Source: Azotobacter salinestris (GTDB lineage Bacteria; Pseudomonadota; Gammaproteobacteria; Pseudomonadales; Pseudomonadaceae). Taken from it: 64,000 nt of DNA. Both the position numbers and the translations under genes were made by a program. Below, in pieces: positions 9,852 to 18,470 of the stretch. A model generated the notes under the pieces. That model saw nothing but the letters and a program-made list of their open reading frames with translations, had not been told where the DNA came from and ran no database searches. Position 1 is the first letter of the stretch. Each line of letters starts with the position of its first letter. Location: contig NZ_CP045302.1 of NCBI RefSeq assembly GCF_009363155.1, forward strand, positions 3,517,001 to 3,581,000, written 5' to 3'.

Positions 9852-10586
9852 TCAATGCGGGAGGATCTTGGCGAGGAACTGCCGGGCGCGCTCGCTGCGC
9901 GCCGAGATGTCGCCGAAGAACGCCTCCGTGGCGCAGTCCTCGACGATGCTGCCGCGGTCCATGAAGATCACCCGGTTGGCGACCTTGCGGGCGAAGCCCA
10001 TCTCGTGGGTCACGCACATCATGGTCATGCCTTCCTGGGCGAGCTGGACCATCACGTCGAGCACCTCGTTGACCATTTCCGGGTCGAGCGCCGAGGTCGG
10101 CTCGTCGAACAGCATCACCACCGGGTCCATGGCCAGCGCGCGGGCGATCGCCACGCGCTGCTGCTGGCCGCCGGAGAGCTGGCCGGGATGCTTGTGGGCG
10201 TGGGCCTCGAGGCCGACCCGCTCGAGCAGCGCCAAGCCCTTGTCGGTGGCTTCGGCCTTGCTGCGGCCGAGCACCTTGATCTGCGCCAGGGTCAGGTTCT
10301 CGGTGACCGTCAGGTGGGGGAACAGCTCGAAGTGCTGGAACACCATGCCGACCCGCGCGCGCAGCTTCGGCAGGTCGGTCCTGGGGGCGGCCAGGGAGGT
10401 GCCGTCGACCAGGATGTCGCCCTGCTGGAAGGGCTCCAGAGCGTTGACGCACTTGATCAGGGTGGACTTGCCGGAGCCGGACGGTCCGCAGACCACCACC
10501 ACCTCGCCCTTCTGCACCTCGGTGCTGCAGTCGCTGAGAACCTGGAAGTCCCCGTACCACTTGCTGACGTTTCGGATCGAAATCAT
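9852..10586 (-). CDS. aatP: acidic amino acid ABC importer, ATP-binding protein
   Basis: Cytosolic ATPase of 244 residues for a polar amino acid importer of the GltL/AatP type. Walker A is GPSGSGKST (about residues 34-42), the signature LSGGQQQR, Walker [14 protein letters not shown] and the switch His lies in VTHEMGF. It is the last of four genes in the order binding protein, two permeases, ATPase; its start overlaps the end of aatM by 4 bases. The stop codon lies only ten bases from the right end of the TnpB element, so the insertion has spared it. Confidence 0.92.
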   Translation of the reverse strand: MISIRNVSKWYGDFQVLSDCSTEVQKGEVVVVCGPSGSGKSTLIKCVNALEPFQQGDILVDGTSLAAPRTDLPKLRARVGMVFQHFELFPHLTVTENLTLAQIKVLGRSKAEATDKGLALLERVGLEAHAHKHPGQLSGGQQQRVAIARALAMDPVVMLFDEPTSALDPEMVNEVLDVMVQLAQEGMTMMCVTHEMGFARKVANRVIFMDRGSIVEDCATEAFFGDISARSERARQFLAKILPH

Positions 10587-11251
10587 ACGGTTAACCTTTT
10601 CTGCAGACGCTTGACCAGCTGCGAGGCGGCGAAGCTGACGACGAAGTACACCAGGCCGGCGAAGATCAGGAACTCGTGGGGCTGACCGATGATGTCGCCG
10701 CTCGAACGGGCGGCGTTGAGGAAGTCCATCAGGCCGACGCTGTAGACCAGCGAGGTGTCCTGGAAGAGGATGATGCTCTGCTGCAGCAGCAGCGGGGTCA
10801 TCTTGCGGAAGGCCTGCGGCAGGATGATCAGGCGCATGCTCTGCCCGTAGGTCATCCCCAGCGCCTGGGCGGCGCTCATCTGGCCGCGCGGAATCGACTG
10901 GATGCCGGCGCGGACGATCTCGCAGAAGTAGGCCGCCTCGAACATCACGAAGGCCACCAGGCAGGAGGCGAAGGCGCCCACCGGGCTGTCCTCGCCGGTG
11001 ATCGCGCGCAGCACGAAGGGCACCGCGAAGTAGAACCAGATGATCACCAAGAGCAGCGGGATGGAGCGGAAGTAGTTGACGTAGGTGGCGGCGATGCCGG
11101 CCAGCAGCGGGTTGTGCGAAAGGCGCAGCATCGCCAGCAGGGTGCCCAGCACCACGCCGCCGAGCACGCCCAGCACGAGCAGCAGCAGGGTGGTCTGCAT
11201 GCCCTCCCAGAGCACCGGGAGCGAAGCGGGAATCGCGCTGAAATCCATCAT
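10583..11251 (-). CDS. aatM: acidic amino acid ABC importer, permease M
   Basis: Inner-membrane permease of 222 residues, HisMQ type, with about five membrane segments and the EAA loop ([20 protein letters not shown]) that docks with the ATPase. It starts at tandem ATG codons that overlap the stop of aatQ and itself overlaps aatP by 4 bases, so the operon is tightly coupled. With AatQ it forms the heterodimeric channel for Glu/Asp (by family). Confidence 0.9.
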   Translation of the reverse strand: MMDFSAIPASLPVLWEGMQTTLLLLVLGVLGGVVLGTLLAMLRLSHNPLLAGIAATYVNYFRSIPLLLVIIWFYFAVPFVLRAITGEDSPVGAFASCLVAFVMFEAAYFCEIVRAGIQSIPRGQMSAAQALGMTYGQSMRLIILPQAFRKMTPLLLQQSIILFQDTSLVYSVGLMDFLNAARSSGDIIGQPHEFLIFAGLVYFVVSFAASQLVKRLQKRLTV

Positions 11252-11991
11252 TTGCCCCCCGCGATCAGGCCCGGCACCGCGACCTTCTTCTCGATCCGGC
11301 GCATGACGAGCATCAGGCTCATGTTCAGGGTGAAGTAGATCAGCGTGGCCAGGGTGAAGGCCTCGAACAGGTTGGCGGAGAACTCCGCGGTCTGCCGGGT
11401 CTGCGCCAGCAGCTCCATCAGGCCGATCAAGGACGCCACCGAGGAGTTCTTGAAGATGTTGAGGAACTCCGAGGTCAGCGGCGGGATGATGATCCGGAAG
11501 GCCTGCGGCAGCAGCACCTGGCGGTAGATCTGCCCGGTCCGCAGGCCGAGTGCCAGGGCCGCGGCAGTCTGGCCCCCCGGCAGCGCCTGGATGCCGGTAC
11601 GCACCTGCTCGCAGACCCGCGCGGCGGTGAACAGGCCGAGGCACACCACCACGCTCAGGTAGGCCGAGGTGGCGGGGCTCAGGTCCTGCTTGAACCACAG
11701 CTCGAGCGGCTCGGGCAGGAAGTCCGGCACCAGGAAGTACCAGAGGAACAGCTGCACCAGCAGCGGCACGTTGCGAAAGAGTTCCACGTAGGCGGTGGCG
11801 AGGCCGGACAGCCAGCGGTTCGGCAGGGTGCGCAGCACGCCGAGCAGCGAGCCCAGCAGCAGGGCGATGATCCAGCCGACCAGGGCGACGGCGAGGGTCC
11901 AGCCGAGACCGGCGATGAACCAGTCGAGGTAGATCTCGTCGCCGATCCCGGTGGATCTGAAGAACACGCCCCAGTCCCAGTTGTAATCCAT
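11248..11991 (-). CDS. aatQ: acidic amino acid ABC importer, permease Q
   Basis: Inner-membrane permease of 247 residues. The N-terminal [11 protein letters not shown] is typical of GltJ/AatQ proteins and fixes the start at 11991, with GGAGG nine bases upstream; a TTG six bases further up is an alternative. The EAA loop is [20 protein letters not shown]. It is longer at the N-terminus than its partner AatM, as usual for this subunit, and has several clear transmembrane helices. It is translated from the same operon, with a gap of 72 bases after the binding protein gene. Confidence 0.9.
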   Translation of the reverse strand: MDYNWDWGVFFRSTGIGDEIYLDWFIAGLGWTLAVALVGWIIALLLGSLLGVLRTLPNRWLSGLATAYVELFRNVPLLVQLFLWYFLVPDFLPEPLELWFKQDLSPATSAYLSVVVCLGLFTAARVCEQVRTGIQALPGGQTAAALALGLRTGQIYRQVLLPQAFRIIIPPLTSEFLNIFKNSSVASLIGLMELLAQTRQTAEFSANLFEAFTLATLIYFTLNMSLMLVMRRIEKKVAVPGLIAGGK

Positions 11992-12063
11992 GGGCAATTG
12001 CCTCCGATCTGCACGATGAGGGCGGCCTGCGCAGGGCGGACTCCCAGCGCAGGGCGGCGACGC

Positions 12064-12975
12064 TTACAGCTGCTCGGCAGCCTTGTCGGTGGGCTCGGCG
12101 ATCAGCTTCTTCAGCTCGTCGCTCATCGGGAAGTTGAGGTTCAGGCCCTTGGGCGGGATCGGCTGCAGGAACCACTTGTCGTAGATGGCGTTGATCTCGC
12201 CGGACTTGAAGGTGGCGACCAGGGCGTCGTCGACCGCCTTCTTGAACGCCGGGTCGTCCTTGCGCAGCATGCAGCCGTAGATCTCGTAGGACTGCGGCGT
12301 GCCGACCACGACCCAGTCGTCGGGCTTCCTGGCCTTGGCCATCTCGCCGTAGAGCAGGGCGTCGTCCATCATGAAGGCCACCGCGCGGTTGGACTCGAGC
12401 ATGAGGAAGGCTTCGCCGTGATCCTTGGCGGCGATGACGTTCATGCCCATCTGCTGCTCGACGTTCATCGCCTTGAGCAGGCGCTCGGAGGTGGTGCCGG
12501 CGGTGGTCACCACGTTCTTGCCCTTGAGGTCGGGGAAGTCCTGGATGCCCGAGGTCTTTTTGGTCAGCAGGCGGGTGCCGACCTCGAAGATGCCCACCGA
12601 GAAGGCCACCTGCTGCTGGCGCTCCGGGTTGTTGGTGGTGGAGCCGCACTCCAGGTCGACGGTGCCATTCTGCACCAGCGGAATGCGCGTCTGCGAGGTG
12701 ACCAGGGTATAGCGCACCTTGAGTTCGGGCAGGCCGAGCTGCTGCTTGAGCGCCTCGACCACCTTCAGCTGCAGGTCGTGGGAATAGCCGATCGGCTGGC
12801 GCGAGGTGCCGCCCAGGTAGGAGAAAGGAATGGAGGCGTCGCGGTGGCCGAGGGTGATGGTGCCGGTGTCCTTGATCTTCTTCAGGGTGCCGGTGAGCTC
12901 TTCCGCAGCGAGGGCCGTGCCGGACGACAGGGCAACGGCCAGGGCGCTGCCCAGCAGGCAGGAGGCTATACGCAT
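12064..12975 (-). CDS. aatJ: periplasmic glutamate/aspartate-binding protein
   Basis: Solute-binding protein of 303 residues with a signal peptide (residues 1-23, ending ALA). The mature part is a family 3 binding protein: TITLGHRDASIPFSYL opens lobe 1, and the ECGSTTNNPER segment is characteristic of the GltI/AatJ subfamily that binds glutamate and aspartate. It captures the amino acids and delivers them to AatQM. It is first in the operon and preceded by a sigma-54 type promoter at 13062-13077, which fits nitrogen or amino acid control. Confidence 0.92.
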   Translation of the reverse strand: MRIASCLLGSALAVALSSGTALAAEELTGTLKKIKDTGTITLGHRDASIPFSYLGGTSRQPIGYSHDLQLKVVEALKQQLGLPELKVRYTLVTSQTRIPLVQNGTVDLECGSTTNNPERQQQVAFSVGIFEVGTRLLTKKTSGIQDFPDLKGKNVVTTAGTTSERLLKAMNVEQQMGMNVIAAKDHGEAFLMLESNRAVAFMMDDALLYGEMAKARKPDDWVVVGTPQSYEIYGCMLRKDDPAFKKAVDDALVATFKSGEINAIYDKWFLQPIPPKGLNLNFPMSDELKKLIAEPTDKAAEQL

Positions 12976-13061
12976 GAGTGTTTCCTCTACTCGTGGTTTT
13001 GGCTGGGGGCGATAGCCCGATCCCTCGGGGCGGCTCTATCGCACTGGCTTCAAGTCTAAAG

Positions 13062-13077
13062 GCAGAATGCATGCCAG
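13062..13077 (-). promoter_or_regulatory. sigma-54 (RpoN) promoter of aatJQMP
   Basis: On the minus strand the sequence reads CTGGCATGCATTCTGC. It has GG at -24 and GC at -12 with the right spacing and matches TGGCAC-N5-TTGC at eight of ten positions. It ends 87 bases before the aatJ start. Sigma-54 control of this transporter through the AauRS two-component pair is known in Pseudomonas, as I recall; no activator gene is in the window. Confidence 0.7.
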
Positions 13078-13145
13078 TCGGGCAGAATGCCGGATTTTAT
13101 TTTATCCGCATGATTCCAAAGGGCTTTTTCCGGGCTGATGGGGAG

Positions 13146-13206
13146 GGCGGGTGAAACCCGCCACTGTGGAGCCGGTTCCGCCCCTGTCCGGCGGGTTGCA
13201 CCCGCC
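13146..13206. repeat. paired GGCGGGT/ACCCGCC hairpins
   Basis: Two similar hairpins: GGCGGGT-GAA-ACCCGCC (13146-13162) and GGCGGGT-TGC-ACCCGCC (13190-13206). They lie between the aatJ promoter and the end of msrQ, the second touching the msrQ stop. Arrangements like this are common as dispersed extragenic repeats in Pseudomonas and may also end msrQ transcription. Confidence 0.6.
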
Positions 13207-13806
13207 CTACGGGGTGCCGGCCCTATGGCCGAGCCGGCGCCCCACGCCGGGCAGGCGCAGGGCCAGCAGGAACAGGGCCCAGGCGAAATACAGCAGCCAC
13301 TGGCCGATGTCCGAGCGCACCACCCAGAGCATGTGCAGCAGCGCCAGGCCGAGGGCCGCGTAGACCAGGCGGTGCAGCGGTTTCCAGCGGCGGCCCAGGC
13401 GGCGCATGCTGAAGCGGTTCGAGGTGAGGGCGAGCGGCAGCAGGCTGCACCAGGCCAGCGCGCCTACCAGGATGTAAGGGCGTTTCTGCAACTCGCCGCC
13501 GAGTTGGGCGAAGTCCAGGCCGAGGACGAAGACCAGGTAGGCCAGAAGGTGCAGGCAGGCATAGGCGAAGCACCAAAGGCCGAGCTGGCGGCGCACCAGC
13601 GCCCAGCCGCTCCAGTGCGTCGCCCGCTGCAGCGGGGTCAGGCAGAGGGTCAGCAGCAGCAGGATCAGGGCGCCCTGGCCGAGGCGCTCGAGCAGCACCT
13701 TGCCCGGATCCGGGCCGAGGGCGAAGGTCCAGGCCTGGTACAGCCAGTACGGTGGCGGCAGCAGGGCCGCGACGAAGACGCAACAGCGCCACAAGAGATG
13801 CTTCAT
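13207..13806 (-). CDS. msrQ: MsrQ, heme-binding membrane subunit of the methionine sulfoxide reductase system
   Basis: Inner-membrane b-type cytochrome of 199 residues that passes electrons from the quinone pool or flavin reductases to MsrP. It has about six hydrophobic helices and conserved His residues in LHLLAYLVF, RLVYAALGLALLHMLW and near THWSGWALVRRQLGLW, consistent with heme ligands. The start overlaps the stop of msrP (ATGA), the usual gene pair. The ending is at a hairpin repeat. Confidence 0.9.
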   Translation of the reverse strand: MKHLLWRCCVFVAALLPPPYWLYQAWTFALGPDPGKVLLERLGQGALILLLLTLCLTPLQRATHWSGWALVRRQLGLWCFAYACLHLLAYLVFVLGLDFAQLGGELQKRPYILVGALAWCSLLPLALTSNRFSMRRLGRRWKPLHRLVYAALGLALLHMLWVVRSDIGQWLLYFAWALFLLALRLPGVGRRLGHRAGTP

Positions 13807-14816
13807 CAGTACTCTCGGGTCAGGTCCATGCCGCTGTAGAGGCCGGCGACCTCCTCGGCGTAGCCGTTGAACGGCAGGGTGTCGCGCAGGTTGGGGCTGA
13901 ACAGGCCGCTGGGCAGACGCCGCTCGCGCTTCTGGCTCCAGCGCGGGTGGTCCACGGCGGGATTGACGTTGGCGTAGAAGCCGTACTCCTCGGGCGCCCG
14001 GTTCTGCCAGCTGGTGTAGGGCTGGCGCTCGGTCAGGCTGATGCGCACGATCGACTTGATGCTCTTGAAACCGTACTTCCAGGGCACCACCAGCCGCAGC
14101 GGCGCGCCGTTCTGGTTGGGCAGCACGCGGCCGTACATGCCCACCGCCAGGAGGGTCAGCGGGTGCATCGCCTCGTCGAGGCGCAGGCCCTCCCGGTACG
14201 GCCAGTCGAGCAGGGCGAAGCGCGAGCGCTGGCCGGGCATGTGCTCGGGATCGACGAGTGTCTCGAAGGCCACGTACCGGGCGTTGCCGGTGGGCTCGGC
14301 GCGCTTGAGCAGCTCGGCGAGGGGAAAGCCCAGCCAGGGGATCACCATCGACCAGGCCTCCACGCAGCGCAGGCGGTAGATGCGCTCCTCCAGCGCATGC
14401 GGGCGGACCAGGTCCTCCAGGGCGTACTGGCCCGGCTTGCCGACCTCGCCGTCGATCCGCACCGTCCAGGGCTCGGTGGGCAACTGGCCGGCATTCGCCG
14501 CCGGATCGCCCTTGTCCGGGCCGAACTCGTAGAAGTTGTTGTAGTGGCTGGCATCGCGAAACGGCGTGATCGCCTCGCCCGGCGCCTCGACCGCCTGCCA
14601 GCGGGTATCTGCCAGCTTCTGCGCGAACCAGGCCGGCGCCTGGCCCGGCTCGACCCCGGCATAGCGCGGGGTTTCGGCACGGGCCCAGGCGGGCAGGGCG
14701 GCGGCGCCCAGCGCCACGGCCCCGGCACCGAGAAAGCGCCGGCGCGACAGGTAGACGGATTCCGGGGTGATCTCGGAGGACGGGCAGTGCGAGCGGGGCG
14801 GGATCTGGATCAGCAT
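13806..14816 (-). CDS. msrP: MsrP, periplasmic molybdopterin methionine sulfoxide reductase
   Basis: Catalytic subunit of 336 residues that reduces methionine sulfoxide in periplasmic proteins. A Tat signal is visible (SRRRFLGAG, about residues 25-33, then a hydrophobic stretch ending AWARA). The molybdenum ligand Cys is in [12 protein letters not shown]. The start MLIQIPP at 14816 matches the family start; a longer frame upstream adds 11 residues. It follows the bufferin-type operon on the same strand, 76 bases after the anti-sigma gene, so it may share its stress control or have its own promoter. Confidence 0.92.
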   Translation of the reverse strand: MLIQIPPRSHCPSSEITPESVYLSRRRFLGAGAVALGAAALPAWARAETPRYAGVEPGQAPAWFAQKLADTRWQAVEAPGEAITPFRDASHYNNFYEFGPDKGDPAANAGQLPTEPWTVRIDGEVGKPGQYALEDLVRPHALEERIYRLRCVEAWSMVIPWLGFPLAELLKRAEPTGNARYVAFETLVDPEHMPGQRSRFALLDWPYREGLRLDEAMHPLTLLAVGMYGRVLPNQNGAPLRLVVPWKYGFKSIKSIVRISLTERQPYTSWQNRAPEEYGFYANVNPAVDHPRWSQKRERRLPSGLFSPNLRDTLPFNGYAEEVAGLYSGMDLTREY

Positions 14817-14892
14817 GGTCGTCTCTCGCGGCGGTTGTGAAATCGGCACGGTGGCACCGGCCGGGAAATGTTACGCCGGCCGTGCGGCAAGC

Positions 14893-15129
14893 TCATGCCT
14901 TCGGCCCGTCCGGGGGCTGGCAGATGGCCTCGAGGATGGCCGGGGCGTTGGGCTCGTCCTCCGGCGGCAGCCGCTGCAGGGTTTCGCTCGTCAGGCGCAG
15001 CTGCTTGAGGTAGCGGCGGCAATGGGGGCAGAGGCCGAGGTGCGCGAGCACCGCCAGGCGGCTCCGCAAGCCCAGCCGCCCGTCGATGAACTCCGATCCG
15101 AGTTCCGACACCTCCCGGCACTTCAGCAT
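14893..15129 (-). CDS. zinc-finger anti-sigma factor (zf-HC2), soluble
   Basis: Small protein of 78 residues with the anti-sigma zinc motif H-x3-C-x2-C (HLGLCPHC, about residues 30-37) and an N-terminal Cys (MLKCREVS) that can complete the metal site. There is no transmembrane segment, so it should act in the cytosol, unlike membrane-bound RseA-type proteins. It overlaps the end of the sigma gene by 7 bases, the usual sign of a sigma/anti-sigma pair. Cysteine-zinc sites of this type can sense thiol oxidation or metal; which signal applies here is an inference. Confidence 0.85.
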   Translation of the reverse strand: MLKCREVSELGSEFIDGRLGLRSRLAVLAHLGLCPHCRRYLKQLRLTSETLQRLPPEDEPNAPAILEAICQPPDGPKA

Positions 15130-15728
15130 GTTCCTTCCTCCTCGAAACGTTCCAGCATGGCCTGCAGGCGCTGGCGCGCGCGGTGCAGCAGGACGCGCAC
15201 ATGGCCTTCGGTCAGTCCCAGGGCGCGGGCGATTTCGGCGAACTCCAGCCCCGCCAGCTCGCGCATGGTCAGCACCGCCTGCTGGTCGTCCGGCAGGCGA
15301 TGCAGGTGCTTGCGGATGCAGGCGTACAGCTCGGCCCCGGTGAGCAGCGACTCCGGGGTGTCGTGATGCCAGGGCTGCGGCGGGCGGGCCCAGCCGCCGG
15401 CGGCATCGAAGCGACCGGCGAGGGGCGAACCCGGGTCCTCCCCCCAGCAATCCCAGGACAGCTCGCGCCGGCGTCGGCGCAGCAGGACCTGGGCCTCGTT
15501 CAGGGCGATGCGCGCCAGCCAGGTGCGCAGCCGCGAGCGGCCCTCGAAAGCGGCAATGGCGGCGAAGGCCCTGATCCAGGTTTCCTGGGCCACGTCCGCG
15601 GCCAGGTCCGCGCCGACCAGCGGGGTCGCCATGGCGATGAGGAAGCGGTGGTGGGTGCGAATGACGGTCTCGCATGCCGCCGTCTCGCCGCGTTGCACTC
15701 CTTGGATCAACGCTTGTTCTTCGTTCAT
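15123..15728 (-). CDS. ECF-family RNA polymerase sigma factor
   Basis: Sigma factor of 201 residues with the two ECF domains. Region 2 holds DVAQETWIRAFAAIAAFEG and RLRTWLARIALNEAQ (about residues 45-85); region 4 holds LPDDQQAVLTMRELAG and LGLTEGHVRVLLHRARQRL (about residues 143-190). The linker is longer than usual. The ATG at 15728 was preferred because it lies four bases after the DoxX stop; an in-frame ATG at 15761 would overlap that gene. It is the fifth gene of the bufferin-type operon and likely transcribes the operon itself. Confidence 0.9.
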   Translation of the reverse strand: MNEEQALIQGVQRGETAACETVIRTHHRFLIAMATPLVGADLAADVAQETWIRAFAAIAAFEGRSRLRTWLARIALNEAQVLLRRRRRELSWDCWGEDPGSPLAGRFDAAGGWARPPQPWHHDTPESLLTGAELYACIRKHLHRLPDDQQAVLTMRELAGLEFAEIARALGLTEGHVRVLLHRARQRLQAMLERFEEEGTC

Positions 15729-15732
15729 TTTC

Positions 15733-16248
15733 TCAGATCCCGGGGTGCCGATCGTATCCATGTCGTCTGGCTATCAGCCGGTCGAGCGAGAAGGCTCCCG
15801 GTCCGCGCGCTATCAGCAATAGCAGGCAGGCGGCCCAGACGCCATGGGTCGGATAGGCGCCGGGATAGACGAAGAGCTGGATGACCAGGGTCATGCCCAG
15901 CAGGGCCAGCGCCGAAAAGCGCGTCGCCAGGCCGGCCAGGATCAGCACCGGAAAAAAATGCTCGGCGAAGGCCGCCAGTTGGGCAGCCAGCTCCGGCGGC
16001 AGCAGCGGCACCCGGTACTCCTCGGCGAACAGCGGCACGGTCGAGGCGGCCAGTCGTGGCAGGCCCGGTTCGAAAGTTCCGGAGACAAGATCGATGGCCA
16101 GACCTTCGACCTTGGTCTGGCCGGACTTCCAGAATACCGCGGCGATGGAAAAGCGGGCGAGGAAGGCGATCAGGCCGTAGGGAATCTGCTGGCAGCCATC
16201 GACGGCGCGGGCGATCAGGCGCGCGGGAAGAGAGGTTCTGTCGTTCAT
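15733..16248 (-). CDS. DoxX family membrane protein of the bufferin-type operon
   Basis: Integral membrane protein of 171 residues with four hydrophobic helices and the DoxX hallmarks LARFSIAAVFWKSGQTKVEG, AAFAEHFFPVLILAGLATRFSAL and GVWAACLLLLIARGPG. DoxX proteins are often found with thiol and redox enzymes. In buf operons a DoxX-like gene (bufD type) accompanies the precursor and its modification enzymes; its role in maturation or electron flow is not established. The start overlaps the end of the DUF2063 gene by 4 bases. Confidence 0.88.
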   Translation of the reverse strand: MNDRTSLPARLIARAVDGCQQIPYGLIAFLARFSIAAVFWKSGQTKVEGLAIDLVSGTFEPGLPRLAASTVPLFAEEYRVPLLPPELAAQLAAFAEHFFPVLILAGLATRFSALALLGMTLVIQLFVYPGAYPTHGVWAACLLLLIARGPGAFSLDRLIARRHGYDRHPGI

Positions 16249-17012
16249 GCTGGGTGCTCTCCGCTTGCGAAGGTGAAATGGCTGATGGCTCCGGTGCGGA
16301 TCAACTGCGCCAGTGGGCGCGCGATATCGAGACCGGGTGTCATGGACGCGGCCCGGCCGAGCGTCACGCTTTCCTGCAGCTGACCGACGAAGACGGCCTC
16401 CGCGGCAGAGAGGCCGCTCACCCCGACCTCCAGGCCGTTGCGCAGGACCAGGGCATTCTCCGGGCGGCCGGGGTCGACCTGGGCAATGTCGAGCGCCCCC
16501 TGATGGGCCGCCCATAGCGAGACGACGGCAAAGGGCGAGCGCAGCAGCGCCAGCGAGGGGTGCAGATGGAGGCGCAGGCACGTGAGCCGCTCCGTATCGC
16601 CCAGCAGGGTGGCGAGCGCAGCGCTGTCCGCTGCGGGGACGTCCGCCGCGTGGCAGGCGCGGACGCGGAGGAACTCCAGGCGCGCCACATCGGCCAGATA
16701 GGGCAGGCCGGCGGCGGGGGTGAAGTTCTCGATAAAGGCCGCGAAGTCTTCGCCGTAGTGCGCCAGGATGCGCGTGTGCGGCGGTGTGGCGCACACATGG
16801 AGGCGCGCCATGGCGCGGAAGAAGCCCTCACCGACCAGTTGGTGCACCACCGGAAAGGTCTCGGCCAGGGCATCGACCAGGGAGGCAACGACGTTGTTGC
16901 GATAGACCGCGAAGCGCGCGGCCGGATCGGAGCCGTTCCAGCTTCTCAGGCGCGGGGGGCAGGGGCGCTCGGGATCGAGCAGCGCGGCGGCGAATTCCTC
17001 CTGCAGGCTCAT
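16245..17012 (-). CDS. bufC: DUF2063 (BufC-like) partner protein of the MNIO enzyme
   Basis: Protein of 255 residues. The N-terminal DUF2063 domain (about residues 1-95) has the family motif FAVYRNNV followed by [17 protein letters not shown], and [11 protein letters not shown] marks its second half. The rest is a beta-rich C-terminal domain. In bufferin and related systems the DUF2063 protein pairs with the DUF692 enzyme and helps it recognise the precursor. It overlaps its partner gene bufB by 4 bases and the DoxX gene by 4 bases. The earlier idea that this family binds DNA is weak. Confidence 0.85.
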   Translation of the reverse strand: MSLQEEFAAALLDPERPCPPRLRSWNGSDPAARFAVYRNNVVASLVDALAETFPVVHQLVGEGFFRAMARLHVCATPPHTRILAHYGEDFAAFIENFTPAAGLPYLADVARLEFLRVRACHAADVPAADSAALATLLGDTERLTCLRLHLHPSLALLRSPFAVVSLWAAHQGALDIAQVDPGRPENALVLRNGLEVGVSGLSAAEAVFVGQLQESVTLGRAASMTPGLDIARPLAQLIRTGAISHFTFASGEHPA

Positions 17013-17914
17013 GTCGGCACCTCCCGGCGCCGGGCCGTTTCGCTGGCGAGCAGCGTTTCGGCCTGCCCGGCCTCGGCCAGCAGCACCTCCAGGGACGGCA
17101 CGTCGTTGTCGCGCTCGAGCAGGGTCGGCAGCGGGCCGGTGCGGCGCAGCACTTGCCTGTAGAGCGCCCACACGGCCGTGTCGACGGGGGCGCCGTGACT
17201 GTCGATCAGCAGGCGCCCACCGGCGCCGTCGCGGTCCTCGGCGAAGCCGGCGAGGTGGAGCTCGCCGACCGCATCGAGGGGCAGGGCGTCGAGATAGGCG
17301 GCGGTGTTCCGACCGTGGTTGACGCAGGAGACATAGGCGTTGTTCACATCCAGCAGCAGCCCGCAGCCGGTGCGGCGGACCACCTCGGCGATGAAGGTCG
17401 CTTCGTCCAGGGTGGAGGTCGCGAATTCGACATAGGTCGCCGGGTTTTCCAACAGCATGCGCCGCTTGAGGCGTTCCTGCACTCGGTCGATGTGTTCGCA
17501 GACCCGCGCCAGGGTTGCCGCGTCGTAGGGCACGGGGAGCAGATCGTTGAGGAAGAGGTCGCCGTGGCTGGACCAGGCCAGGTGCTCCGAGAAGGATGCC
17601 GGCTGGTAGCGCTGGAGCAGCCCGGCCAGGCGCTGGAGGTGAACCTCGTCGAGCGGCTGCTCGGCGCCGATCGACAGTCCGACGCCGTGGATGGACAGGG
17701 AATAGCGCTCGCGGATCAGGCCGAGGTAGTGGTGGAGGGGGCCGCCCTCCACCAGGTAGTTCTCGGCGTGGATCTCGAAGAAGCCGATGCCCGGACTCGT
17801 CTCGAGAATCTGCCGGAAATGCTGCGGCTTGAGTCCCAGGCCCGCCCGCGGGGGCAGGCCGCTTGCCGGCGCAGGAGCGCCGCCTGCCGCGGCGCGTGGA
17901 GAGGGAATGATCAT
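17009..17914 (-). CDS. bufB: DUF692 multinuclear non-heme iron oxidase (BufB-like RiPP-modifying enzyme)
   Basis: Protein of 301 residues, TIM-barrel fold, member of the MNIO (DUF692) family, which oxidises cysteine-containing peptides at a cluster of two or three irons. Likely metal ligands are seen in order: [50 protein letters not shown] and DSHGAPV. All the expected His, Glu, Asp and Asn residues are present. Characterised BufB enzymes turn core Cys residues of the precursor into copper-binding thiooxazole groups. It starts nine bases after the precursor stop and overlaps bufC by 4. Confidence 0.92.
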   Translation of the reverse strand: MIIPSPRAAAGGAPAPASGLPPRAGLGLKPQHFRQILETSPGIGFFEIHAENYLVEGGPLHHYLGLIRERYSLSIHGVGLSIGAEQPLDEVHLQRLAGLLQRYQPASFSEHLAWSSHGDLFLNDLLPVPYDAATLARVCEHIDRVQERLKRRMLLENPATYVEFATSTLDEATFIAEVVRRTGCGLLLDVNNAYVSCVNHGRNTAAYLDALPLDAVGELHLAGFAEDRDGAGGRLLIDSHGAPVDTAVWALYRQVLRRTGPLPTLLERDNDVPSLEVLLAEAGQAETLLASETARRREVPT

Positions 17915-17923
17915 GGCCGGCGC

Positions 17924-18235
17924 TCAGGCCTCCTGCTTGATTTCCTTGAAGGGCGTGAGCTGGCCGGAGCCGGTCGGCGAGGTGGGCGAGGCGGTTTTTT
18001 CGCAGGTGCCAGCGGGCACGTATTTCCAGGCGTTGCCCTGGTAGTCGACCTTGGCGGTGCCGGCGCAGGTGGTGCCCGGACCGGCGGCGCAGTCGTTCTT
18101 GCCCTTGAGGGCGATGCCGTAGCATTTCTCGTTGTCCGCTGCCTGGGCGGCGGGCGGGGCGCTGGAAAGGGCGAGGGCGGTACCCAGGGCGAGGGCGAGA
18201 CTGGCGGCCGAGACGGCAGGGAGGCTGGCTTTCAT
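17924..18235 (-). CDS. bufA: DUF2282 bufferin-type RiPP precursor peptide
   Basis: Precursor of 103 residues. Residues 1 to about 33 form a Sec signal peptide (ending AQAA), so the product is exported. The core has four Cys: Cys38 (EKCYGIA), Cys49 (KNDCAAGPG), Cys57 (TTCAGT) and Cys78 (GTCEK), with a conserved [12 protein letters not shown] segment between the last two, all typical of DUF2282. The C-terminal 20 residues are polar. In Caulobacter, related peptides (bufferins) are modified by an MNIO enzyme and bind copper in the periplasm. It is the first gene of the operon, as expected for the most abundant product. Confidence 0.9.
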   Translation of the reverse strand: MKASLPAVSAASLALALGTALALSSAPPAAQAADNEKCYGIALKGKNDCAAGPGTTCAGTAKVDYQGNAWKYVPAGTCEKTASPTSPTGSGQLTPFKEIKQEA

Positions 18236-18321
18236 GGTTTCTATCTCCGCTGTTGACGATGATCGCGAGGCCGGGGCTGGCTCGCGGGAGGCACCGGCCC
18301 GGGTGGCCGGCGGGTTCGTGG

Positions 18322-18351
18322 TTCCGATGCAGCAGCGCCGGTTTTGTTACA
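18322..18351 (-). promoter_or_regulatory. candidate ECF-type promoter of the bufferin-type operon
   Basis: On the minus strand TGTAACA (18351-18345) is a good ECF-style -35 element, followed about 16 bases later by a region reading CATCGG (18329-18324) that could serve as -10. It lies about 90 bases before the precursor start. The GTAAC core is similar to that of other ECF promoters, including those of SigF-controlled buf operons as I recall them. It has not been compared with other genomes. Confidence 0.45.
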
Positions 18352-18470
18352 GCGGCGGATGTCGGGTTCATCGCGGGAGGGGCGTGGAGGAGGCGGCGAC
18401 GGATTCCATCGCCGGTGCCGCCATCGGCTGGCCGAGGCTAGACTTTCCGTCAGGACAGGGAGGAAAGCCC

